From Mesostigma viride (taxonomy: Eukaryota; Streptophyta; Mesostigmatophyceae; Mesostigmatales; Mesostigmataceae): a DNA stretch of 64,000 nucleotides. The DNA lies in assembly GCA_009746045.1 (NCBI GenBank), contig RPFO01000175.1, positions 1,472,898-1,536,897 of the forward strand, given 5' to 3'. Of the stretch, positions 8,952 to 17,936 are shown one piece after another; the stretch's first letter is position 1, and every line of letters starts with the position of its first letter. The notes beneath the pieces are model-generated. The model ran no database searches. It saw only the letters and a program-made list of their open reading frames with translations, and was not told the origin of the DNA. Position numbers and translations under genes: made by a program.

Positions 8952-11900
8952 AGACGTCCTTGACAGCTGATGCAGCTGTAAGAATGTCTGACCCCATGCA
9001 TCCTCGTGCTGGGCACGAGGGTGGACCTCTCATTTTGAGAGAAACCAATGTACAACCACAGAGGGGTGTGAAGGCCTCTGGTGGTATGCATGTGGTCCCT
9101 GCTGGCGGTCCAGGTGTTGGGCATGAGCAGGGTGACTCAGGCTCTGAGTCAGAACAGGATGGAAGTCAGCATGGTGATGCTGGACAACCTGACAGCACAG
9201 TCCTGACTGTGCCAGGGACTGCTTCCTCTGTGTACCAGGAGTTGGGTGCCCGAATCCACAACATGTTTGGGCATGCCACTTCTCTGTCAAACAACTTTGC
9301 CTTCCGTATGGGCAGGGCACCCCTTCTTAAGGCGTGTCAGCAAGCTGCCTCACGGTGTAAGTGCCAGTTGTCCTCCAACAAGCCCAGGAAATCACATGCC
9401 AAAGCTCTACCTCAGAGCATTGGTGATCTGCAGTGTGATATCCAACACATCAGGGGCATGCAACTGTTGGTGTGCGTGGACAGGTACACGAAATACAAGG
9501 TGCTAGAGCATTTACCTTCTATGAAGAACAGGTACTTGCTGGCTGCCCTGCAGAATGTAAGAGCCAAGTTTCCTACCACAAGGATCCAGGTGGACATGCA
9601 GTTTCAGCATCTCAAGGGTGATCCTACCCTTCCTGAGTTGCTGGTTACACCTAGGGAGGCTCATGGGCAGCAGGGTGCTATCGAGAGGGCAATCCAGGAG
9701 GTCAAGAAATTGATCATCTCTGAAGACTGGGTACCCTTGTCTGCACCTGCACTTGTCAGGAGTGCATGGCTGAGGAACGTGGAGCAGCAGCTGAACAGCA
9801 GGGTTAACTTCTACTATGATGGAGTTGCTGTCAGCCCAATGGGTCTATATCATGGCCTGTGCCCACCACATGTGCTGGAGGGCTGGAAACATGCTGCACA
9901 TGTCACCTTTGCCAAGCTGAGGGAGAAGGACCGGGGTTGGAAGATGCTGGAGCCACAAGTGGGTCAGAAGGTCCTAGCTTGGAAGGAACCTAGCCTTTAT
10001 GGCAAACGTGGTAGCTGGAGTCCTGGGGTGGTTACCCAGGTTGATGAAGCTAGCCACGCATGCTTGGTCAGCATGGAGGACGAACCAAAGCATGTGCACC
10101 GGCTGAGTTGGTCATATGTCAAGCCTAACCTGATGAATGAGGGCAGTCAGGCACAAGGCTCACAGGATCTGCAGGATTTTCAGGTCCCAAGTGACATCAC
10201 TGACGCAACGACCACATCTGTTGCAGGGGAATCTGTCAGCCCTGGCCAGGTTGCAGAGGTACTTGTTGAACAGGCTGCAAGGTCAACAGCTGGGGAGTCA
10301 ACTGTCAAGCCCAAGGCACTAACCAAGCCCAGGGGGACAAGTTTGGCTGGATTGATTGGGGCTCTACAAAGAGCCAAGAAGCAGCCCAAGGTAGCCAAGC
10401 TCAGGTGGCATGGCAATCTGGGGCTGGACACTGCCTTAGAGGTAGACACTAATTCTCAGGTTTCCATCATTGGGACCAGGGCTGCAGCAGGGTACAGCAT
10501 GTCTGAACCCAGCTATCAGTTTGTGTCTGACTTCAGTGGCGGGGTACACGTGAAGGTACTGGGTGAGGTATTCATTCCTATCCTTGGACAGGACACTGCT
10601 TTTTGTGTCTTGGAGGGCTATCAAGGACCTGCTCTTCTGGGGCAGAATTTCCTATGCCAGGATGGGGTAGTGATCACGTCCTCTCTCCTGACTAAGGAAG
10701 GGGCTGGTCAGGTCCCACTGATTAATTTCAGGACCACTCACCTATCACGTGCAGTAACCAGGACGGTTAAGCGTGTGCAAGTGTGCCAGGGGCAGGAGCC
10801 CTTGGTTGATGACCTCATATTGCCAGCTGCTAGTCATCCAAGCAGTTTGGGCATTGGTCCTCACTCACTTGCTGGACACAGCCCTATCAACTACCAAGGC
10901 CTGGTGAAGCTCATGTCCTCTCCCATTATGTGTCCCCAGGTCACACTGGGTCTGATTAAATCTGGGGAGGACTGGATCTCCAAGAAATGCGTGGAACCTG
11001 TCAATGACCTGCCTCCTGCACGACGTCTACTCAAGCTCAAGTTTGTCATCAAGATGAAGGAGGTGGACGGGGTCAAGGTACCACATGTCAGGCCAGTGCT
11101 GAATGAGTTCAAGGGTACTGGTGAGTGCACTGCTGAGGAGTTGTATACCCCTGGCATGTTGCATGACACTTGGAGGCTGCTGCTGTGTGTATTTCTAGGC
11201 CTTCTCAACAAGGGCTTGGACTATGGCTCAGTGGTGGTAGACTTCAAGAGGGCATTTCTGGAGGGGGATGCAGATGTGGCACAGGAAAAGTGGGAGGGCA
11301 AGACGCCTTTCTATGTTAGGGTGCCTGCTGTATGGAAAAGGGACATCCACACGGAGTTCCTTAAAATCCTCAAGGGCCTGGAGGGCCTGAGGTCAAGTCC
11401 AATAATCTGGAGGGAGACTCTCAACCGTTTCCTGAAGGAGCATTGCAACTTGAAGGTCTCTCCTGTAGACCCCTGTCTGTTTCTGGGGCAATGGGAAGGC
11501 CTGCCAGTGTATGCTTCGCTGCACGGGGATGACCTACATCTGATAGCTCCCACGTCGTGGCTTAAGGAGCTGATCTCCATCATTAAGTCCAAGTTTCCTC
11601 TGGGTAGGGAGCAATGGCAGGTGGAGAATGAGCCTCTGCTGTTTGTGGGCATGGAGGCCACACTGGTGAAGAAGGGGGGAGTGGCGTATGCTGCTGGTGG
11701 GGGGCAATGATTATCAAGAGACCCTCATTAGCAAGCTTCCTCCAACCATCACACAGGCACTGTGTCCCATGGTGAGGGGCATGGTTGCTTGGGTGGCAGG
11801 CATTTCCAGGCCAGACCTTATGGTCATAGCCAGGTTGCCTGATGACATGCTGGTGGAGCTAGGGTCTGCCAAGGTGGCTGATCAGGTCAGGGCTTCATCT

Positions 11901-12431
11901 GGCATTCTGTTGTCTGCAGTGGATTTATCACAACCCATTTGCATGGAGCTGTATGTGGATAGCTCAATGGACAGCAGGCAGGTCTCCAAGGTCAGGGGCA
12001 GGGCTGCAGGGCTCTTTGTGCTCAGACAGGAAGGCCTGGGGAGTTTGGTGAGCTGGTTTAGTCGCCTGCACAAACGGGTGGCTGTCAGCAGTGATGTGGC
12101 AGAATGCAGGGCTATTTGTGAAGGCATTCACACAAGCCTTTATCTGAAGGAGTTGCTTCATCAGATGACTTCTAACACTCCTTGGCCACTTCAGGTTACC
12201 ACTCTTCTAAAAACAGACTCCATGGGGATGGTGCAGTTTGTGCACAGGCAGATGGCCAGAAGTAGGGACTTGGATTATCTCCTTCTTAAGGAGTTGTCCT
12301 CCTTGGCCAATATTGAGCATATCCCTGGGGTTGACAATCCTGCTGATGCTTTGACCAAGCTAGTGCAGAAGGCAGCAGTGCAATACAAGGTTCTTCAGTC
12401 TCTGATGGACCCATCTCAGCAAGCTGTCTAA
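8948..12431 (+). pseudogene. Pol of Copia A copy 1: integrase, protease-like, RT, RNase H
   Basis: ATG at 8,948 gives a 920-residue frame ending at 11,710; RNase H continues in another frame to 12,431. Domain order by residue: zinc region HNMFGH with C-x6-C-x-C (about 102-138); integrase core D164, D216, E246; integrase C-terminal part (KEPSLYGKRGSWSPG); retropepsin-like domain with D500-T-N-S and LLGQNFL; reverse transcriptase with VDFKRAFLEGD (D765) and LHGDD (D861, D862). RNase H has YVDSSMDS, SSDVAECRAICEG, KTDSMG and ends NPADALTKL. A G8-to-G6 contraction at about 11,675 (8 G in copy 2) causes the frame break. Order and active-site residues differ from usual Copia. Confidence 0.9.
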
Positions 12432-13380
12432 GCTGGTGCATGGTTATAGGGCATTGGAGAGCAGATTGTGTGGTAGTGTCAGCATTGTGACTGGCATAAT
12501 ACCTGTATTTTAGTCTGTACTAAGGCTCATGGACCATGGTACACTCACTCTGATTTTAATCAGGATACAGCCAGGTTTTGGCTGGGGTTCATGCTGTTGA
12601 CTACACAAGGTTGACAGGTCCATTACAGACCATGTATTCTATTTTAAAAGAAATGTATATTTGTACATACCTCTCACAATGGTCTGGGAACCTTTATTCT
12701 GGGGTTTATAGGGCGGGGTTCGATTCCCTGGTATTATGTTTCTACAAGCTGGCCTGTTCAGGTGTTTGCCTGTTCAGACTTCCCTAGTTCCCCAGGGCAG
12801 GATTTAATTGTTGCCTATGTGTTTCATTTTGTCATTTGTTTGCTGTGGCAGTTTACCATCTGGCAAGTAGACGGGCGCCGTAAGACGGGCGCCAATAGAC
12901 CCCTGTTGAGAGAATGACAGGCAAACTATTGTAATACGCCTTACTTTGTCAAGTGGTATTTTAATTGTCATGGATTTATTGTACTTATATTGAATATGTA
13001 CTGGGTTTTATGGGATTAGTATCTGGGATTAATGTAACTCACCGCCAGAAGGTCATTGTACTGGAGGCTCTACCGAGGTGATGGGATTAATTCCTGGAGA
13101 AGACCTCATAGAATTAACCTGTATGTATTTAATTTTGTGTGCTTCTAATATCTGGTGGTACTCTGTAATGCCACTTCCATAGGTTTTTATCCATTTCTCA
13201 TGGAATGGTTTTCCCTGTGGCAGATCTGTTTCTTTTCCAGTTCCTTAAAAGAAAGGCTGGGGGAATGGCAATGGCCATTAAAGACATCTGTTCAAGCTTC
13301 AAGCTGGAGTGAAGGACATTTCAAGCTACTTCAAGGGTCCCTGGCAGGGGATGTGATCCCTAAAGAAAAGAAGGGATTGG
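12432..13380 (+). other. Long 3' untranslated region of Copia A with polypurine tract
   Basis: About 950 bases without a convincing gene. At 12,870-12,892 there are two copies of GACGGGCGCC, a motif also found at the gag start (7,703). The segment ends with AAAGAAAAGAAGGGATTGG directly before the 3' LTR, the expected polypurine primer. Copy 2 has a near-identical region at 61,450-62,399. Confidence 0.7.
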
Positions 13381-13996
13381 AGTTAACGTAAAGGATTTAC
13401 GTTAGATGGATAGAGATTGTTACGCTCTTTCCAACGGCACCTTGAACGCCTCATTTGGTTAAGGAACGTAAAAGTTATGACGTTTCCTAGGCTGTGCCGA
13501 CAGTACCCGGCGCGCCACTGTGGGCGCGTACGGACACAGGATGTACAAGTGTCACTTTGATAGTCCGCAGGACGTTGACAGGACTTGTACAGGACTTGAT
13601 GGTCAATTGATAGGTAGGCGCGCTGTAGCGCGCCAGGACCTATGAGACAATTGATGCTGAGTAGTGTACGGATAGGTCCACAGGACTAGCCGTATGGACA
13701 ATTGATAGATCTCCGCGCCAAAGGCGTGCCAGAGTCTGTGTAATCAATTGATTGACAGTTCAGCTGTGACAGTGCAGCTGAATACTTGGACGCGTCCCTA
13801 ACAACCTATATGTGTGACTTGGTCGCACCGGGACGCTAGTTCTTGCGTGCACGTTCTCTTGGCACTGCGACCCTGTCGTCTGTGCTGCGTGCAGTCTTGG
13901 AAGTGACGTGACTTACGTCTGTGTTTCCTGTTATTAATAAAGGCAACTTCCTGCAAGAACCATGGCGGAATTCGTGGCATTCACTCTCTTACAACT
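13381..13996 (+). repeat. 3' LTR of Copia A copy 1
   Basis: Almost identical to the 5' LTR. The only difference noticed is near the end (CTCTTACAACT against CTCACAACT). ATTAT follows at once, matching the five bases before the 5' LTR. Confidence 0.93.
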
Positions 13997-14214
13997 ATTA
14001 TGGCTGGGTTACGTGTAGAGCGACTAGATGACCTAGACGGTGGGGCCGGAAACAGCTTGCTTGATCAGGGCATGTGTTTCGAGCCTAACTGGCCGGGAGT
14101 GTCTAGTGGTGAGCAACATTGCTGCGATCGCTCTGCCACCATTTACGAGGAAATACCCGCAAATGGAAAACCACTGAAAAGGTCTAGGTAGTCATTCATT
14201 ACGTTAGCCATGCT

Positions 14215-14826
14215 ATGATTCCAAATGTCCAAGAACTGCACACGGTGCAAAGGCAAAAATCCGGAGGACAGCACTTTCAAATGTGCGGCGGGAACCAAAA
14301 GCCCGCGTATGCCAGAAAACATCGTGTTGCTGCAGCGACGCGACGATGTGGACAACGAATCCAGTGCCAAGCTCGGAACGTCCGCAAAGGAGATCTGGCA
14401 TCACAAGGTTCAGATGTGCGGAGATACTACGCGATCCAGCCAGTCCACGACCTGTTTGTAGAGCTTGTGCCAAGGGGCAGCACCGAACAGATGTGGGTGA
14501 CGTTGCAAAAAACACCGGACTTGACGGAGCATAATGTCTCGGTCCTAGTCTTTGACCAACAAACGATGCAAGAGTTCAACAAGAGTCGTGATGAAATCGA
14601 CACGATAAGAACAAAGACGGGAAAAACGATGCAACTGACTAAGAACAACACCATATTTTGCTGTGTGGGAAAGGAGACTGTGAATATCGGGGTAGCGAAT
14701 AAAAGGAATTTGCTGATATTTAGGATCCTTGCGCTTATCATAGACAGCCGTACGCCAGCCCTTCTTGTTATGGGTAATGTTAAGAACGAGGTACTTGCAA
14801 CTAGTATCCTCCGACGTGAGCTTTAA
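14215..14826 (+). CDS. Hypothetical ORF between Copia A and the LINE end
   Basis: A 203-codon frame with no recognised domain. The C-terminal two thirds (PVHDLFVELVPRGSTEQMWV, TGKTMQLTKNN) reads like ordinary protein. The N-terminal part overlaps a second frame at 14,225-14,461 with a CxxC-type start (MSKNCTRCKGKNPEDSTFKC). One of them may be the true 5' exon with a frame change or intron between. The flanks before 6,180 and after 14,001 were contiguous before Copia A inserted. It could be a host gene fragment or a dead transposon gene; function unknown. Confidence 0.25.
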   Translation: MIPNVQELHTVQRQKSGGQHFQMCGGNQKPAYARKHRVAAATRRCGQRIQCQARNVRKGDLASQGSDVRRYYAIQPVHDLFVELVPRGSTEQMWVTLQKTPDLTEHNVSVLVFDQQTMQEFNKSRDEIDTIRTKTGKTMQLTKNNTIFCCVGKETVNIGVANKRNLLIFRILALIIDSRTPALLVMGNVKNEVLATSILRREL

Positions 14827-14870
14827 TGTGAGTGACGCTTGCGGCTAGATGCCAGGCAGACCAGCTGTGA

Positions 14871-15400
14871 TTAAATTAAAATTAAAATTAAATTATAACA
14901 TGCCTCCGTTGGGAGATCATGTAGCACATATTCCTTGATGGGTGGTGGAAAGGGGAGAGCCGCGTAATCTAACTATCCTAACGCTAATCTAGTCTAGAAA
15001 AATCCTAACTGCCCTACTCGTCAAAACGCCTCCTCCTCTTGGGGGAAGGGGGCTTGCCCACAGGGTCGGGCGTGTGAGCCTTGACAATCTTCTGCCACCG
15101 CGTCTTGTTCTGCATGGCAGTCCAAAGAAGGGAGAGAGAGTGGATGCGGTATTCAAACTGGGCTGGGACCAGTAGGTCATCCAGCAACATCTGTACGTAG
15201 TTCGTGACATGTTTCCCTACCCTTTTGGGAATGTCCTTGGGGCCAGGCCAGGTCAGAATGTGCCGCCCTGGCTGGCCAAGCCGCTGGGGGCCGGCCAGAC
15301 CAAGGGTGGTGTCGACCTGGCTGGTGCGAGCAAGGTGTCCTACAAATGCTATCCTACGCTGTGTAATCTCGTCCGAAATACGAGGCATGCCCTGCTGTGA
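14871..15400 (-). pseudogene. LINE 3' end, 5'-truncated
   Basis: On the minus strand an open frame (15,388 to 15,014) reads RISDEITQRRIAFVGHLART and ends PKRRRRFDE before a stop. This resembles the C-terminal end of LINE ORF2 proteins. A short 3' untranslated region follows and the copy ends in a TTTAA-type tail at 14,871-14,896. The same 3' end recurs at 32,462-32,724 and 33,640-33,880. The homologous stretch at 5,103 links it to the reverse-transcriptase relic there. Confidence 0.75.
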
Positions 15401-16271
15401 TACTACTGCTATATTCCATAGACTGAATGAAGCTGTGTTCTTAACCCGTGTTTTTTTTTTTAGAACGCGATATACTGCGTTGTAAGCTATTTATAGAACA
15501 CATCATAACATCTAGGGAAAATTTTTTTTCATAGTCATGTGTATACTTTCCTAAAAGCCCATAAATCAAAGGATTTTTTGAGCTACTCAGACCTACAAAA
15601 TGCTAATTCATTTGAGAGATACACTGGTTTGAATACAGGGGGGGTCTGACCATGACCGCGATTTGTTGACCCTAGGTCACAAGTCATGTGCTTATTCACA
15701 AATGGTTCATGAAAAAAATCTGGCTTCTTGCACGAGCTATGGGCAACATATGCAGGCTCTGTGAAACAAAACTCAGGCCCATTGGGCCACTGGAGCTATT
15801 TTTTATTAGCATTACAATTACAACGCAGTACAACGCAGTGGGAAAAATGAGAGCCCTTCACAACATGACCCAACGACACAAGCCCCATAAACGGGGATAT
15901 CATGAGCTAGGAGGGTCAAAACGTTGAAAATAGGTGTTGTATAAGTTATACAGCATCAAACATGCATCAAACATCATGACTGGATGACATACACAACGGT
16001 ATGAAAGTGCCAAAAAATGCCCTTATAAGCCCTACATGGAGCAAATTGAGTCCAAACATGCTAGATATTGGTAGGCAGCATGTCTAGGACACCAGTAGAA
16101 GGAATTTGACTTTCCAGAATTTTCCGACATCGGTTGGTCTATTTTTGGCATGTCTATTTTTAGCAACTTTTCAGATTTCAATATAAACAAATACCATTTA
16201 ATATGCAAATAAAGAGCTCCTGATCTGGCTGTTTGCAGGTAGGCTAATGCCCATGTCTACCAACTGTGCAC

Positions 16272-16800
16272 CAGGTCCCATGGTCATCTGACCTCATTTG
16301 GTGACAAACTGCCACCAAATGCTAGCAAAAACGCACTGTTTCACCACATCTCATTGCAGTTTCCATAGAAGATGTGTTCAGCCAAGTCTGGAAATTTGCA
16401 ATCACGTTACACATCATTAATGTAGACATGGCACAAAAAATCAGGTCCATCGTACTGTATTTGGTAACAAAATGCCACCAAATGCTAGCAAAAATGCGCA
16501 TTTTCCGCGTTTTTTAAACGCATTTCATGACAGTTTTCATACAAGATGTGCTCAGTTGGGGCTGGAAACTTGCAAGCATATTAAATATCATCATTGTAGA
16601 CATTGCACAAAAATTCAGGTCCGTTGTACTTCATTCATTGACAGCTCGCTAGCAAGTGTGAGCAAAAATGTGCGTTTTTTGCATTTCCGCCACATTTCTT
16701 GCAGTTTCCCATGCCAGATGTGCTCAGTTGAGGCTGAAAACAAGCGCACATGTTAAAAATCATCATTTCAGACATTACACAAAACTTCAGGTCCATCAAG
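16272..16800. repeat. Tandem repeat, about 172-base period
   Basis: The word CAGGTCC recurs at 16,272, 16,442, 16,616 and 16,788. Between these, units share GCCACCAAATGCTAGCAAAAA, a CAGTTTCCAT block, GATGTGCTCAG and a CATTGCACAAAA end. Three units are recognisable, diverged by perhaps 15-25%. Confidence 0.8.
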
Positions 16801-17105
16801 TGTCATTGGGTTCACAGGTCCATGCAACACCTGCTAGTTTCCAGCTAATCACTCAACCTTGGATGCAAAGTTCTTTGGTAACGGTATGGCCAACTCCCAC
16901 CAACTGTGTTGCTAACTGTTCAGACCTTTCACAGATAATATAACACAGCTTTTGTGACGAATAGACAAAGATATATGAATACTACTATGAACAGTGGCTA
17001 GACATGGCTGTATATATGTGCATATGGCCTTGCTCAGGCAATTTTCAAGTAGGGGCTTGTTAGACATAAGAACTGCCAGCTGTCACGTTGGCTAGCATGA
17101 TCAGT

Positions 17106-17936
17106 TCAAACCCACAGCATGCACGGGAGTCGCAAACTCAGCTTGGCAATGTAATAATCTAAGCATGCCAGGCATGGCTGCGATGTGTTTTGTGCGCCTT
17201 GATTCGGTAGCAGCACATCCCTTGGCAAGCGGCCCGCCTGACTAAGATTGCCACACATGGTCCTCTGCATCACCATGGATGTCCCCATGTCCCTGTCTAT
17301 GTTATAGGGGCTCACGTTGCTGGCAATGCAGCTTCTAAGTTGGACTAGATCTCCTCAGCCAGCGCTGTGGTGCATAGCCAGACAGCTCATACACTGCTCA
17401 GTTGCTACCTCAAGGTTGCCGGCTTGAAATGTGCCACCAAAGGACTGCACTTGGCCGCCATCATACCTAGCATGAAGAAGCCACTGCACATCCCCGGTGA
17501 GCCGCTTGGCCACCATACCGCAGTTGTCTTCAACAGATAGTGCAAGGCCAATGGCCTCTTCATAGGCACGTGCTTGTGCTCATGCTCTTGCTCTGGCCCT
17601 TGTCAGCATGAGATGCATGCCCTTGCATGCTTCACCATGTTTCTCGAAGCCATCCGTGACTACTTGCTTCAGAAATGTCATTCAACTCCTGCACGTCCTC
17701 AGCCAGACTGTCAAACTAGCTGGTGCCCCATCCCTCACTTTGGTGAGGACTGCGATTCTGGCTAGCAGCTTAGCGATCGTGCGTGGTTGTGCCTGAGTTT
17801 CTGGGTGAGTGGCAGTGGCATTGGAGCAAGAGGTGTTGAGCATGTGCGTGTATCTATCCTCTTGACAAACAACCCCTCGCACCCCTGACATTGAGGAGTT
17901 TGGCCATGTGCCAGGTTGCCAGAATTCCGCAAACAT
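17106..17936 (-). pseudogene. Degenerate ORF inside the TTAA element, interrupted by TGA
   Basis: One minus-strand frame reads through about 275 codons with only TGA interruptions, at about 17,682, 17,580 and 17,362. Between them the sequence looks like protein (EAIGLALSVEDNCGMVAKRL, GDVQWLLHARYDGGQVQSFG). Each TGA could come from CGA by one C-to-T change. I do not recognise the protein. It may be part of the element's former gene or captured sequence. Further minus-strand coding-like stretches, including a possible zinc cluster (CTNCGQQANAGTSFCGGVC, 18,880-19,095), occur upstream. Confidence 0.35.

Larger units (their letters stand above)
6185..13996 (+). mobile_element. Copia-type LTR retrotransposon, family A copy 1 (full length)
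   Basis: A 7,812-base element flanked by ATTAT at 6,180-6,184 and 13,997-14,001. Its two LTRs of about 615 bases differ only by a small change near the 3' end, so insertion was recent. Internal order: ORF1, gag with zinc knuckle, 28-codon overlap ORF, pol (integrase, protease-like, reverse transcriptase, RNase H), about 950 bases of untranslated sequence, purine tract. Integrase upstream of reverse transcriptase places it in the Copia group. LTR ends are AGTT...AACT rather than TG...CA. Confidence 0.93.

Noticed and set aside
12578-12787. 69-codon ORF in the Copia A 3' region, also in copy 2 at 61,596
   Set aside because: It is present in both copies only because they are near-identical; no domain and no sign of selection.
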